A stretch of DNA of 64,000 nucleotides from CAWCWN01 sp963799245 (GCA_963799245.1 CAWCWN010000003.1:1860001-1924000); one strand, 5' to 3'. Positions 1-11,225 are shown, counted from the first letter of the stretch. Translations and numbers: made by a program. The notes: generated from the sequence alone by a model not told the origin.

Positions 1-1219
1 CTCCAGAAGCCGGATAGCGGAGGTATGCCGCTGATCGCCAGAGCAGCTACCAGAAACGTCCAGAAGGTAATCGGCAGCCGCTTTCTCAATCCGCCCATCT
101 GGCGCATATCTTGTTCTCCGTCCAGGGCGTGGATGACTGCGCCCGCTCCCAGGAAGAGCAGCGCTTTGAAGTAGGCATGCGTGGTGAGGTGGAAGATACC
201 AGCAGTATAGTTATGCACACCTTCGCCCATAAACATATAGCCCAGCTGGCTGATGGTCGAGTAAGCCAGCACGCGCTTGATATCCAGCTGGAAGAGCGCG
301 ATGATGCCGCGAAGATCGCGGTCGCGCCGCCGATAAGCGCTAACGATGAGTCAACGCCCTGGGGGCAGTTCAAACGATATGATGGGCGCGCGCAACCAGG
401 TAGACGCCGGCCGTCACCATGGTCGCCGCGTGGATCAGAGCGCTGACAGGCGTGGGGCCCTCCATGGCATCTGGCAGCCACATATAGAGTGGCAACTGTG
501 CCGATTTCGCCGCACAGGCGATAAAGAGGCAGAGGGCGATCGCCGTTGCGACCGCATCTCCCATTTGTCACGGGATCAATTGAGCTAAAGACACCGACGA
601 CGCCATTATTGCTAATGTAATTGAGTACGCCGTACTGCCTGAAGATAAGGAAGATAGCCGATCATGAGGCCAAAGTCACCGATGACATTGATGACAAAGG
701 CTTTCTGGGCTGCGGCGACCGCTGTGGGCCGCTCGATACCAGAAACCGATCAGCAGGAACGAGGCCAGGCCAACCAGGCCCCAACCAACCAGCAGGAAGA
801 GGAAGTTATCCGCCCCTACCAGCAGAACCATGGCAAAAATAAAGAAGTTCAGGTAGGCGAAGAAGCGCCAGAAACCGGGATCGTCTTCCATATAACCCGC
901 CGAAAGACATGGATCAGGAAGCCCACGCCGGTGACGATCAGGAGCATGACGGCCGACAGGGGATCGAGAAGCAGGCCGAAGCTCACTTGAAAATCTCCCG
1001 AGGTGATCCAGGTGTAGAATACCTGGTCGCTTGAGCGCCGCATTGACCGGCGTGCCCAGCAGCGAGAAGAAGCTGAAGGCGGCAAAAATAAAAGCCAGGC
1101 CACAGCAGTCCCAGGCCACGGTGATCACGGCCCGACGTGGGAGAGCCCTTCCAGCTACAGCCCAGGATGATGAACCCCAGCAGGGGCATGAGCAGCACCC
1201 AGACAGTTAGATTTATCAT
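1..1219 (-). CDS. nuoL: NADH-quinone oxidoreductase subunit L, C-terminus beyond window, frameshifted
   Basis: This is the large proton-pumping, antiporter-like membrane subunit of complex I. Reading from the start near 1219 (MINLTVWVLLMPLLGF), conserved NuoL stretches appear in alternating frames: the N-terminal helices at 676-1219, the core block with LPLYMWLPDAMEGPTPVSAL and LIHAATMVTAGVYLVAR at 370-564, and a segment resembling IKRVLAYSTISQLGY around 230-290. No single reading frame covers the gene, so at least three or four indels are present. The C-terminus lies left of the window. It sits 4 bp after nuoK in the nuoA-to-L order. Identity is clear; whether the frameshifts are biological or sequence errors is not. 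Confidence 0.9.
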
Positions 1220-1223
1220 ATCT

Positions 1224-1523
1224 CTAGCCTCGTAATATATTCATGTCGTCAACATCGATATCTCGGCGCGTGCGGAAGATGGAGACGATAATAGCCAGGC
1301 CGACAACTACCTCAGCGGCAGCGACTGTCAGTACGAGAAAGACAAACATCTGCCCATCTGCCGAGTCGAGGAAGCTGGAGATGGCCACAAACGAGAGATT
1401 GACTGCATTTAACATCAATTCAATTGACATAAAGATAATGAGCGGATTGCGCCGGATAAGCACGCCGACGACGCCAAGCGTAAAAATAAGAGCGCTCACA
1501 ATTAAATATGCTGATAACGGCAC
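1224..1523 (-). CDS. nuoK: NADH-quinone oxidoreductase subunit K
   Basis: Small antiporter-like membrane subunit of complex I, 99 aa with three hydrophobic helices, and the only nuo gene here that reads intact through its whole length. The GTG at 1523 is chosen because an AGGAGG-type ribosome site lies about 12 nt upstream and translation gives VPLSAYLIVSALIF, the normal NuoK N-terminus. The longer open frame to 1595 would overlap nuoJ and has no family support. The second helix carries the conserved glutamate in IFMSIELMLNAVNL, and the third carries AAAEVVVGLAIIV. It lies between nuoJ and nuoL. Confidence 0.93.
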   Translation of the reverse strand: MPLSAYLIVSALIFTLGVVGVLIRRNPLIIFMSIELMLNAVNLSFVAISSFLDSADGQMFVFLVLTVAAAEVVVGLAIIVSIFRTRRDIDVDDMNILRG

Positions 1524-1543
1524 ATGGCATATATTTCTCCTCC

Positions 1544-2093
1544 CTACGTCCGTTTGCTTCCCCCAGTACCATTGCTCCCAGGATGGCAACAACAATCAGC
1601 AGGCTTGTTACCTCAAAGGGAAAGACAAAGCCATGGAAGAGGGCCAGGCCAAAGGCCTCGGCATTGCCCTGTGTAGTAACGACATGCGAGAGACTATTCG
1701 AGCTCCCGTGGCTGTGGGCAGCCGGATCAATCGGCGGTTCCCGTAAAGAGCAGGTAGCTCAACGCGCCAACGAGTACCAGGCCCAGGATCACCGGCCACC
1801 CAGCGCTGCCAGGGAATGCGATCCTCCAGGCGGGTATCGCTCGCTTCCGAGGCAAGCATAGTGACCACAAAGAGGAAAGGACCATAATGGCGCCCGCGTA
1901 GATCAGGACCTGCACACTGGAGATAAACATCGCCCCCAGCTGCAGGTAAAAGAGTGCCAGGAAGAGGAGCGTCAGAATCAGGCTCAGGGCACAGTGGACG
2001 GCATTCTTAAAGGAAATCACACCGACGGCGGATGCCACAGCTGGCCACGGCCAGGACGAAAAATGCAATCTGAGTCTGGATAGTTGCCGTCAT
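1544..2093 (-). CDS. nuoJ: NADH-quinone oxidoreductase subunit J, frameshifted
   Basis: Membrane subunit J of complex I. It starts at 2093 (MTATIQTQIAFFVLAV) with GGAG a few bases upstream. The helix block ALSLILTLLFLALFYLQLGAMFISSVQVLIYAGA is split over frames as elsewhere in the operon, followed by VILGLVLVGALSYLLF. The C-terminal part PFEVTSLLIVVAILGAMVLG lies in another frame, so at least three frame changes are needed. The end at 1544 is the stop reached if the last frame shifts near the G run around 1563, and it is uncertain. The expected length of about 183 aa fits the family. It precedes nuoK. Confidence 0.83.
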
Positions 2094-2134
2094 GATCTCC
2101 GCTGCTCCTTTCCATGCCAAACTTACTCCTGTCT

Positions 2135-2726
2135 TCATCCTGTTCCTCGATTGGTAAAAAGACGGCCTCTCCGTGTGCAGGTTACCCAGGCCGACGGCGG
2201 CGGCGCTGGCCTCTGAGCCATCGAAGACCAGTTCGTCCTGGGGCACGGTTGGGCGCCTCGGGGGGTGCCGGCTCATACCAGTCACTATTGCTGCCAACGG
2301 TGGCCTGGCCCCGGGGTTCTAGCAGTTGTTCTTTGTGAAACCAAAGTCTTCGGGATAGTACGCGGCCAGTTTATACTCATGCTCCAGCGTGATGGCCCCC
2401 GTGGGACAGGCGGCCTGGCAGTAGCCACAGAAGATACAGCGCAGCAGGTTGACATCAAAGACTTTCGCGTAACGTTCGCCCGGTGAGACGCGGTTCTCTT
2501 CGCTATTTTCTTCGGCCTCGATATAGATCGCGTCGGCTGGGCAGGCGCCCGCGCAGAGATAGCAGCCCACGCAGCGCTCCAAGCCGTTGTCGTAACGATG
2601 CAGGACATGACGTCCGCGGAAACGCGGCGGAAACTCTCGTTCCTCTTCGGGATATGAGATCGTGGTTGGCTTTTTGCCCATATTTTTAAAGGTCGTTGCC
2701 AGACCTTTGAGAATGTCCATAGACAT
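2135..2726 (-). CDS. nuoI: NADH-quinone oxidoreductase subunit I, frameshifted near C-terminus
   Basis: Ferredoxin-like subunit that carries the two 4Fe-4S clusters (N6a and N6b) passing electrons through the peripheral arm of complex I. The open frame 2319-2726 shows both binding motifs intact: CVGCYLCAGACP and CIFCGYCQAACP. After EDFGFTK the frame breaks near 2330, where one extra A would restore KEQLLEPRG. A further shift near 2250 leads into an acidic tail, so the gene probably ends near 2135, a stop I inferred. The start at 2726 (MSMDILKGL) follows nuoH by about 20 bp. Confidence 0.88.
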
Positions 2727-2747
2727 GTGTAATGCTCCTTACCACGA

Positions 2748-3969
2748 TTACGCCGTGGCATCATTTCCCCTGAGCGGCGCGACCAGCTGATTTGCCACCT
2801 CGATGGGCCCAAACTTTGCTAGCCGGACCGACGAGGGGAGGCCAGTTCCTTGCGCGGGCCCAACCTTCTGTAGCTCACCGCTGCGACGGCGTATGATGAG
2901 CAGCACGACTATGATAATGCCAGGCCAAGCCAGGCCGTTGACCCACCAGACCAGACCCAGGGCCACGACGTGGCGGTAATGACGACGTTGAGCACTGCAA
3001 GTGGCAAAAGTAACTGCCAGCCAAGGCGCATCAGGCGGTCGTAGCGAATACGCGGCAGGGTGGCGCGCAGCCAGATGAAGAGAAACAGGAAGAAAGCCAC
3101 TTTGACCAGGAAAATGAGGATCGACACGACCGGGAATACGCTCGAGGCCAAAGAAGCTCCAGCCGCCCAAGAAAAGCGTCGAGGCAACGGCGCTCACCGT
3201 AATCATGTTGATGTATTCGGCCATCTGGTAGAGGCTCCAGCGCAGTCCGCTGTACTCGGTCAGGTAGCCCGCGGTCAATTCCTGTTCGGCCTCTGGCAGG
3301 TCAAATGGTGCGCGGTTTACTTCCGCGACGCCGGCGATCAGTAGATGACAAAGCCGAGTGGCTGGGCGACGATGAACCAGATGCCCTGGTCGAGCTGCAG
3401 TGTGGATGATGCCGACCATACTCAGCGTGCCGGCCCACATCAGGGTGCCGCTCAAGGCCAGGCCCAGGCTTGTCTCGTAGGAGACCATCTGGGCCGCGCT
3501 GCGCAGCGAGCCGAGCAGTGAGTAGCGGTTGCCGGACGACCAGCCGCCCAGCACAATGCCGTAGACCGCCAGCGACGAGATGGCAAGTATCCAGAGAATA
3601 CCAACATTGATATCACCAATGACCGGATCCCAGAGCCGGTCTTGCCAGGCATCCAGCTATTGCCGATGGGTATCACGGCAAAGGCGCAGAGCGCGACCAC
3701 GACCGAGATGATCGGCGCGATCAAGTAGATGACACTCTTGGCCTGTGTTGGCACGATCTGCTCTTTAAAGGCCATCTTGACGGCGTCGGCCAGCGGTTGA
3801 AACAGGCCGGACGGCCCGGCCCGGTTGGGCCCCAGGCGCCCCTGCATTTTTGCGATGACGCGCCGCTCGATCAGTGTCATATAGGCGAAGGCCGTCAACA
3901 AGAGCGAAGATGACGATCGCGCTTTTGATGACAGTCGGCGACGATGATGTTATTGAGAAAATCAAGCAC
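2748..3969 (-). CDS. nuoH: NADH-quinone oxidoreductase subunit H, frameshifted
   Basis: Membrane subunit at the quinone-binding junction of complex I. I place the start at GTG 3969 (VLDFLNNIIV), behind GGAGG, overlapping the end of nuoG by a few bases. The conserved loop TLIERRVIAKMQGRLGPNR is at 3770-3860. A block with NRAPFDLPEAEQELTAGYLTEYSG follows in the frame ending at 2748. Frame changes are needed near 3900, near 3620 to 3400 and near 3150. The hydrophilic extension after the last helix ends VAPLRGNDATA at 2748. NuoH is usually 330 to 420 residues, consistent with the span. Confidence 0.88.
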
Positions 3970-6121
3970 GCGCCACCTCCTGCTCCTGCGTGCGGACTCC
4001 TGGCCTTCCCAGCTCTTCCCAGTCCAGGCCGGCATAGAATGGATTCCTCGCGGCGATCTCTAGCAGCACTGCCTGTGGGCTGGCATAGCTCCACTGCGTG
4101 ACCCAGGTGCCTGCCGATCTCAAGGATAATCTCCCAGTCGGCTTTGGCTCCGGGCAGGGGACGTAGAGCGCGCCGGATGGCCTGCACATGGTGATCGATG
4201 TTGGTCATGCTGCCATCTTTTTCCGCGAAGGTGACGGCTGGCAGGACGACATCGGCCTGCTGCGCCGTCTCTGTCAGCATGATATCCTGCACAATCAGGA
4301 ACTCTAACTCACGTAATCTATACTGCTCAAGGTGGCGCGCCGGATTGGCCCCCATCACATACAGCGCCTTGATCTGGGGGCTGCTCAGCATCTCGCGCAT
4401 ATGCCAGGCCTCTCTCGGCTGTGGGTTTATAGCCGGGCAGAGCATCTGGCAAGCAGGCCCATATCGCGTGCGCCAAGCGAATTGGCATCTTCGAAGAGCG
4501 GCCCAACCCCGGCTCCGGGCCGGTCAATGATTGCCGGTGACGACCGCCAGGGCCTGCAGATCGGCGGCCAGGTCGTCGCAGCGGGCTCGAGCGTCGCCAT
4601 TTCATCGTACAGGAGATGGCTCCCCTCGCCTCTGCAATCTCGTGCGCCAGGCTGCGCAGCTGTGCCGTCGACCGGTCCGCGCTCCAGGGATTGCGATATA
4701 TGGGTTGACATCTTCAGCGGCAATCCTGGCGCTGACCTCCTCGCGGGGGGCCTTCTGCGTTTCCTGGCTCACAACGCTATGCAGAGAAACTTTGCCGCTG
4801 CCCCGGCGCCATGTTGCGGTAGCGTAATCTTCTGCGCCGCGAAGCGGTCAAGCTCGGTCGCCTGGGCATTGACGATGTAGATTTTTGCGCCAACCTTCAT
4901 GGCCTTTTTGATGCGCAGGTTAAGGATGGGCTGGCGCTGATAGGGATCGGCGGCGATCAGCACAATGTGCGAGGCCTGCTCGATCTCGGCGATGCTGTTG
5001 GTCATCATCCAGGGTCTACCCGTCAGGCTGTCACGTGGCGCGGGGAAATGAGCCGTGGTGGTGGTCAATGTTGGGGGTGCCGATGACATCGCGCAGCAAC
5101 TTCTGAAAGAGGTAGGCCTCTTCATTGGTGGTGCGCGTTGAGCCGATGCCGCCGATGGCCCTGGCGCCATACCTGTCGCTGATCTCGCGTAAACGCGTGG
5201 CAATCCTGGCAAAAGCCTGGTCCCAGGTCGCTGGGCTCCAGTCGCCCATTGCTGACGAATCAGCGGCGTGCGCAGGCGCTGCGGGCTATTGACAAACTCA
5301 AAGCCCCAGCGCCCCGGTCACAGAGCCAGCCGTCATCGATGCTCGTCATTGGTGCGCGACATCAGGCGCATGATCTTGTCGACGCGTACATCGATGCGTA
5401 CATTGCAGCCGACGCTGCAGTTATTGCAGACGCTTGGTATGCGTTTCAGCTCCCAGGGCCGCGACTTGAAGCGATAGGCCGTCGGCGGTCAGCGCTCCTA
5501 CCGGGCACATCTCGACGGTATTGCCGGAGAAGATCGAGTCAAAGGCTGAGTCGGGCGCCGTGCCAACCTCCATCTTATAGCCTCGCGAGATCATCACCAG
5601 GCCATTATCCATAGATATTTCTGAGCTGAAGCGCGTGCAGCGCTGGCAAAGGATACAGCGTTCGCGGTCAAGCATGACCCTGTCGCTGACGGCATCGGCT
5701 TGGGATAATGGCGCTTGTGGAGGTCAAAGCGCGTGCCGCCGGGTCCATGGCGCAGGGTGAAGTCCTGCAGATCGCACTCGCCGCCCTTGTCGCAGATGGG
5801 GCAATCGAGGGGGTGATTGATGAGCAGGAATTCCAGTGTTCCCCTGCGCGCTTTGCGCACCTTTTCGGTCTTGGTATGCACGATCATGCCCTCGCTGACC
5901 GGAGTCGTGCAGGCCGTCTGGGGTGGCTTGGGCAGCTTCTCGATCTCGACAAAGCACATGCGGCATGCTCCCAGCGGCGGCATTTTGGGATGGTAGCAAT
6001 AGATAGGGATCTCTATGCCGGCCTGTTGTGCCGCCGCCCAGACAAGCGTTCCGGGCGGCACGGCGACAGGAATATCGTCAATAGTGAGATGTACGAGCTC
6101 GTCTTTTTTCTTTTCTGGCAT
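3962..6121 (-). CDS. nuoG: NADH-quinone oxidoreductase subunit G, heavily frameshifted
   Basis: Iron-sulfur subunit of the complex I peripheral arm. It starts at 6121 (MPEKKKDELVHL). The N-terminal frame to about 5690 shows the 2Fe-2S motif CYHPKMPPLGACRMC and the 4Fe-4S region DCPICDKGGECDLQD. The next fragment carries RCILCQRCTRFSSEI. From about 5250 to 4100 the molybdopterin-oxidoreductase-like domain is recognisable in pieces, such as IGSTRTTNEEAYLFQKLLRD and LYVMGANPARH. At least six frame changes are required, the densest in the window. The last frame stops at 3962, overlapping the GTG of nuoH. Total length of roughly 720 aa fits a moderately short NuoG. Confidence 0.88.
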
Positions 6122-6144
6122 ATATTTTTACCGTTCGTTACGTA

Positions 6145-7525
6145 TCATCGATCGCTTAGCGGACTATCTGCTTCAACTAACTCGCTCTGGCCGGCGCCCC
6201 GGCTTGTAGCGCCAGCGCTCCGACCAGTAACGTTTCTTGCTGGGGTTGGCTGATGCCCAACCATGCAGCGCCCCTCGCGGACATGGTATTCGTATTCTTC
6301 GCGGAACAGTTTGATACTGCTGGTGATCGGGACTGGTGGCGGCGTCGCCCAGGGGACAGAATGATTTGCCGCTGATATTATCACAAATGTCCATCAGCAG
6401 GTCGATATCGCGATCTGCTTGCCGTGCCCATGTTCAAGGCGCTCCAGGATTTCTGTCAGCCAGTAGGTCCCTTCACGGCAGGGCGTACATTTGCCGCAGG
6501 ACTCGTCGCGGTAGAACTCGGTCATGCGCAGTACTGCTCCAACGATGCAGGTATCTTCGTGCATGACGACCACGCCGCCCGAGCCGAGCATTGAGCCCGC
6601 TGCGGCAATGGCCTCAAAGTCGAGCGGCGTATCTACTTTATCAGCGCCGAGGATAGAGGTCGAGGAGCCGCCAGGAATGATTGCTTTGAGCTGCTTGTCG
6701 TCCAGGATGCCGCCGCCGTATTCCTCATCATAGATGAGCGTGCGCAGGGGTGTGCCCAGCGGCAATTCATAATTGCCCGGGCTGCTTGACGTGTCCGCTC
6801 AGGCAGAAGACGCGCGTGCCCTTGCTCTTCTCGGTGCCGAATCGAGGCATACCAGTCGGCTCCATTCAGCACAATTGCCGGTACGGTTGAGAGCGTCTCG
6901 CAGTTGTTAATGACGGTCGGGCCGCCATAGAGGCCCACGGCCGCCGGGAAAGGCGGCTTCAAGCGTGGATATCCCCGCCTGCCCTCCAGCGACTCCATCA
7001 ACGCGCTTTCTTCGCCGCAGATATAGGCGCCCGCGCCGCGATGCATAATCACTTCCAGGTCATAGCCGCTGCCGAGAATATTTTTGCCGATAAGTCCGGC
7101 TGCATACGCTTCGTCGATGGCCCGTTCCAGCTGACTGGCGGCGAATGCCAGTTCGCCGCGCACATAGATAAAGGCGGTCGAGACGCGACAGGCATAGCTG
7201 GTGATGATGACGCCCTCGATCAGCTGGTGAGGGTTCTTCTCCATCAACATGCGGTCTTTGAAGGTGCCCGGCTCGCTTTCGTCCGCATTGCAGCAGAGGT
7301 AGCGCGGCTGTCATTCTTGGCGAGGAAGCCCCACTTCATACCTGTCGGGAAGCCCGCGCCCCCGCGCCCGCGCAGGCCGGATTTCTTGATCAGCTCAACG
7401 AGGTCGTCAGGCTGGTACTCCTTGAGCGCTTTTGCCAGGGCTTCGTAGCCGCCATGCTGGCGATAGCCCTCCAGCGTATCCAGTCCCGGCGCTTCTATAT
7501 CTTTTGTGACGATCAGTTCCGGCAT
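6145..7525 (-). CDS. nuoF: NADH-quinone oxidoreductase subunit F, frameshifted
   Basis: NADH-binding flavoprotein subunit of complex I, which oxidises NADH through FMN. It starts at 7525 (MPELIVTKDIEAPG) after AAGGAAC. The first fragment carries the glycine-rich nucleotide motif SGLRGRGGAGFPTG. The middle fragment has YICGEESALMESLEG, and the C-terminal part has the 4Fe-4S motif ESCGKCTPCREGTYW. The end near 6145 follows the family pattern CPLGDAA and FREEYEYHV. Breaks are needed near 7270, 6990 to 6830, 6640 and 6390. It is followed by nuoG after about 24 bp. Confidence 0.9.
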
Positions 7526-7555
7526 CTTGAGTAGTTCCTTCAGACATCAGGCCGT

Positions 7556-8082
7556 CTAAAGCGCGTTTACTGCGCCCGCGGGGCTGATGTTTTCTGCGTC
7601 CCTGGACATCATTAACTCCCTGTCCCATGCATCGACCAGGGCAGTCGGCCATGTCGGGGCTGACATTCTCGACAAACTCATCATTGACCTGGAGCACCGG
7701 CGCGGTGCCGCACGAGGCGAGACACTCGGCCGTCATCAAGGTATAATTGCCGTCGGCAGTTGTCTCGCCTCGTTTCATCTGCAGACGCTTTCCAGGTGCT
7801 CGACCAGGGCGTCACAGTTGCGCAGGTAGCATGAGATACTGGTACAGACCTTGATGACTTTCTTGCCTGGTGGCTGCTGAAAGTACATGGTATAAAAGGT
7901 GGCAACGCTCTCAACATCATCCACGGTCAAGCCAATGGCCTCGGCCACCGCTTCCAGGGCCTCCGGGTGATGTAGCCCTCTTCTTGTTGCGCAATATAGA
8001 GAGCCGGCATAACTGCTGAGCGCGCTACGGGATAGCGCGCTGCCAGGTCACGCATGCGCTGTTTCGCCTGTTCTGAAATCAT
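7556..8082 (-). CDS. nuoE: NADH-quinone oxidoreductase subunit E, frameshifted
   Basis: Thioredoxin-fold 2Fe-2S subunit (24 kDa type) that works with NuoF. It starts at 8082 (MISEQAKQRMRDLAARYP); the ATG overlaps the stop of nuoD as ATGA, which indicates translational coupling. VESVATFYTMYFQQPPGKK and the cysteine motif CTSISCYLRNC lie in the middle part, and the second cysteine pair is in AECLASCGTAPV. Frame changes occur near 7960 and 7780. The end at 7556 (PAGAVNAL) is inferred from the best frame after the last shift. Length of about 175 aa is normal. Confidence 0.87.
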
Positions 8083-9323
8083 CGATCAACCTCACCGAGC
8101 ACAATATCTATGCTGCCAATTGCTGCAACCACATCCGCGAGGAGGCAGCCCTCGATCATGAGCGGCAGAGCTTGCAGGTTGGCGAAGATGGCACCGCGCA
8201 CATGCATGCGGTAAGGCTTTGCAGAGCCATCACTGACGATGTAGAAGCCAAGCTCACCCTTGGGTGACTCCGTACGCACGAATACGTCCCCTCTAGGCGG
8301 GCGATAGCCCTCCGTAAATAACTTAAAGTGATGGATCAGAGCCTCCATGCTGCCGGTGATCTGCCACTTTGGCGGCGGTGCTATTTTAGGGTTATTGACG
8401 CGATAGGAGCCGCCGGCAGGCCCTCGAGGGCTTGATTCAATGATTCTGAGGCTCTGCTCCATCTCCAGCATACGCACCAGGTAGCGGTCATAGACATCGC
8501 CATTGGTGCCGACCGGAATATCAAAGTCAAATTGCTCGTAGCCACTGTAGGGAAATGCTTTGCGGATATCCCAGACCACGCCGCTGCCGCGCAGTACCGG
8601 GCCGCTGGCGCCATAGGCAATAGCATCTTCTGCGCTGAGGTGGCCGATGCCCTTTGGTGCGTTCGAGCCAGAGCTGGTTATTTGTCAGGAGATCGTGATA
8701 CTCGCTGCAGGCGAGCGGGGAAGATGCTGGTGAACTCGCGCACTTTGGTCGATCGAAATTTGGCGGGAGACTCGGCCTGCAGACCGCCAGGGCAAATATA
8801 GCTGGTCATCATGCGCACGCCTGAGACGTGCTCGAAGATGTCCAGGATCAATTCGCGCTCGCGGAAGCAGTAGAGGAAGACGCTCTGTGCGCCCAGATCG
8901 AGGGCCGCGTAGCCTAGCCAGACCAGGTGACTGGCGATGCGCTGTAGCTCGGCCAGCAGGACGCGCGTATATTTGATTTTGTCGTTGATCTCGTCTTCGA
9001 TGCCCAGCAGCTTCTCCACGGCCAGCGAGTAGCCCAGGTTATTGCAGAGGGGAGCGAGGTAGTCCATGCGGTCGGTTAGGACCAGCGCCTGGTGATAGGT
9101 TTTCGCCTCGGCGGTCTTCTCGATGCCAGTGTGCAGAAAGCCAATATCAGGCACCGCTTTGACCACAGTCTCACCCTCGATGGTCAGAATGAGGCGCAGC
9201 ACGCCATGGGTACTGGGGTGCTGCGGCCCCATATTGATGGTCATGGTGTCGACGCGCTAGCCCATCTGCGACGGCCTGGCTGTCCTCGATGGTATAGGTG
9301 TTTTCTATTTCTTGTTGCTGCAT
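8079..9323 (-). CDS. nuoD: NADH-quinone oxidoreductase subunit D, frameshifted
   Basis: The 49 kDa-type subunit, which forms much of the quinone-binding site together with NuoB. The start is placed at ATG 9323 (MQQQEIENTYTIED), upstream of a frame break near 9250. After it the family signature MGPQHPSTHGVLRL and the NIGFLHTGIEK-like motif DIGFLHTGIEKTAE are clear. The C-terminal part has RTESPKGELGFYIVSDG and ends IDIVLGEVDR at 8079. Additional shifts occur near 8680 and 8600. The stop overlaps the nuoE start. Confidence 0.9.
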
Positions 9324-9374
9324 AGGCCAATCGCCATCATTGCTATGGCAAATCTCATTCCTAGCTCCGCGCCC

Positions 9375-10002
9375 TCAATCATCTTTTCGTGGTGCCTGGC
9401 TCCTGGCTGGAGCTGAATTTGTCTGCGGCTCTCGTTGAGTTCGCGGCCACCGGGTGTGCGCAGCGTCTGACTGACCAACGCCCGGGTCAGTATCATAAGG
9501 TACCTGGCCACCCCAGTGAGGCTCCGGCAGGTCAAAGCCGGTGAGAGGGTAGTCCTTGCGTAAGTGGGTGCGTCGTCCAGTCTATGGGCATCAGAATGCG
9601 GCGCAGTCGGGATGACCCGTCAAATGTGATCCCAAAGAGATCGTACACTTCGCGTTCATACCAGTTTGCCGCTGGCCAGACCTGCGTCACCGTTGGGACG
9701 CGCCGGATGCTCTTCGCGCCGCGCACCAACGCGCACCTTCAGGCGCAGGACGCACTGATTGGGTATCGAGAGCAGGTGGTAGACTACATCAAAGCGCGGC
9801 AGGCGTTCAGGCCAATCTACCGCCGTCACACTTGAAAGGAAGGTGTAGTGCAGGTTTTTGTGCAGGTGGGCTGCACACAGCTACCAGGTTTTCTGGCTGC
9901 AGTACTATCGTTTGCTCATCCCCGAAACTCGACTGCTTTCAACCACCGCCTGCGGGAATTTCTCCGCACCATCTCGACCGTTGATGTTGCGGTTATGGCC
10001 AT
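9375..10002 (-). CDS. nuoC: NADH-quinone oxidoreductase subunit C, frameshifted
   Basis: The 30 kDa-type subunit of the complex I peripheral arm. The diagnostic block VWPAANWYEREVYDLFGITFDG lies at about 9600-9690, followed by LRRILMPIDWTTHPLTQ. Upstream, in another frame, are HLHKNLHYTFLSSVTAVDWPER and FDVVYHLLS, which match the N-terminal NuoC fold. I place the start at ATG 10002 (MAITATSTVEMV) and the end near 9375, both inferred across at least three shifts. Tail composition is unclear. It lies between nuoB and nuoD. Confidence 0.84.
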
Positions 10003-10041
10003 AAAAATATATTCCTTGATAAAGCGGTTATTAAAGATGGG

Positions 10042-10675
10042 TTAACGGCGCGAAGCATGCAATGCCCCATACAAAATTATAATTCTTCTCCGATCGGTCC
10101 CACGAGCTTTCATACCGCTGGCCTTCAAGGGGTCAGGTGGATTGGGAATGCCTGCGCGAATTTTTCGTTGCAGCTCATTAAAGCCAAAGAGTAGCATATC
10201 GGGTGTCGGCGGGCAGCCGGGAATGAAGACATCGACCGGCACGATTTTATCTACCCCCTGTACAATCGCATAGTTATTAAAGACGCCACCACAGGATGCG
10301 CAGGCGCCCATGGAGATGACCCACTTGGGGTCGGGCATCTGGTCATAAATCTGCCGCAGCACCGGTGCCATCTTGATCGAACAGCGCCCGGCGACGATCA
10401 TCAGATCGGCCTGACGTGGTGACGCGCGGAAGACCTCGGCCCCAAAACGCGAGATGTCAAAGCGATCAGCGCTGGTCGACATCATCTCAATGGCACAGCA
10501 GGCCAGGCCAAAGGATGACAGGCCAGAGCGAGGAACTGCGTCCCCAATCCAGGAATTTGCTCACCTGGGTCGTCAAAATACCCGAAATCGCCATTTTTCA
10601 CATGTAGCTCTCGTCGTCGCGCGTCTGCGTATTCGAGACAGTCTGTACTGGCTCCCAGGGATTTTTTACTCCCAT
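10042..10675 (-). CDS. nuoB: NADH-quinone oxidoreductase subunit B, frameshifted near N-terminus
   Basis: Subunit that carries cluster N2, the last iron-sulfur cluster before quinone. The frame ending at 10042 contains CCAIEMM just before the local ATG, then DISRFGAEVFRASPRQADLM, GACASCGG and PGCPPTPD, giving the four expected cysteine ligands. The N-terminal part, starting at ATG 10675 (MGVKNPWEP), is separated by two shifts near 10600 and 10520; between them VSKFLDWGRSSSLWPV matches the family. The start overlaps the end of nuoA by about 10 bp. Confidence 0.9.
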
Positions 10676-11017
10676 GTGAACGCCCCTTTCGCCAAACATA
10701 GACATAGCCAACCATCAAAATCAGCAGAAAGACGAGCAGTTCGATCAGACCCAAGAGACTTCAAGCCTGTGCAGCAGGATGGCCAAAGGATAAAAAGAGA
10801 CGATTTCGATGTCGAACGCGATAAAAAGCATGCCCGTCAAGAGATACTTGATGGGAAAACGCCGCTTGGGCGCTTCAATCTCTTGAATGCCACATTCATA
10901 TGGCGCTAGCTTTTCCGGCGATGGTTTCTTTGGCCCCAGGAAAGTGGTGAGTACCATAACAAATACACCAAAGAGAATAGCCAGCGTCACCAGCATAAAA
11001 ATGGGGAGTGTTCCCAT
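10666..11017 (-). CDS. nuoA: NADH-quinone oxidoreductase subunit A, frameshifted
   Basis: First gene of the operon and a three-helix membrane subunit of complex I. It starts at 11017 (MGTLPIFMLVTLAILF) behind AAAGGA. The characteristic block KLAPYECGIQEIEAPKRRF, then KYLLTGMLFIAFDIEIVSFYP, is intact. The frame breaks near 10750 (one missing T) and continues as LGLIELLVFLLILMVGYVYVW. A second missing G near 10685 would give the usual short end KGAFTWE and a stop at 10666. About 117 aa, which is normal. Confidence 0.9.
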
Positions 11018-11117
11018 TGGCGGGATCCTTTATTTCTCGTAACAATGATTACACATAGGGGCGGCTTCATGGTACCCGACAGTACCTGGTGTCTTCAGTA
11101 CACTACCTCATCATCGT

Positions 11118-11146
11118 ATGGTAGCACAGCGTGTTGAGAGTGTCAA
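11118..11146 (-). promoter_or_regulatory. Probable sigma-70 promoter of the nuo operon
   Basis: On the minus strand TTGACA (11146-11141) is followed after exactly 17 bp by TACCAT (11123-11118). It points at nuoA and leaves a 5' leader of roughly 95 bases. The match to the primary sigma factor consensus is strong by eye, but no transcript data are available. Confidence 0.65.
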
Positions 11147-11225
11147 ACAGGGGGTATAGTTGACGCATTCCTCTTTTTGATCTTTTCTATAAAAGAAACT
11201 GGAGAAGCAGCATTTACCTTTTCCC

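Noticed and set aside
2285..2812. A 175-residue protein overlapping nuoI in another frame
   Set aside because: Low-complexity Arg/Ser composition and no motifs; the nuoI frame carries both 4Fe-4S sites.
1..11017. The nuo genes as ancient pseudogenes
   Set aside because: Motifs and codon structure between the breaks are fully conserved, which does not fit long neutral decay.
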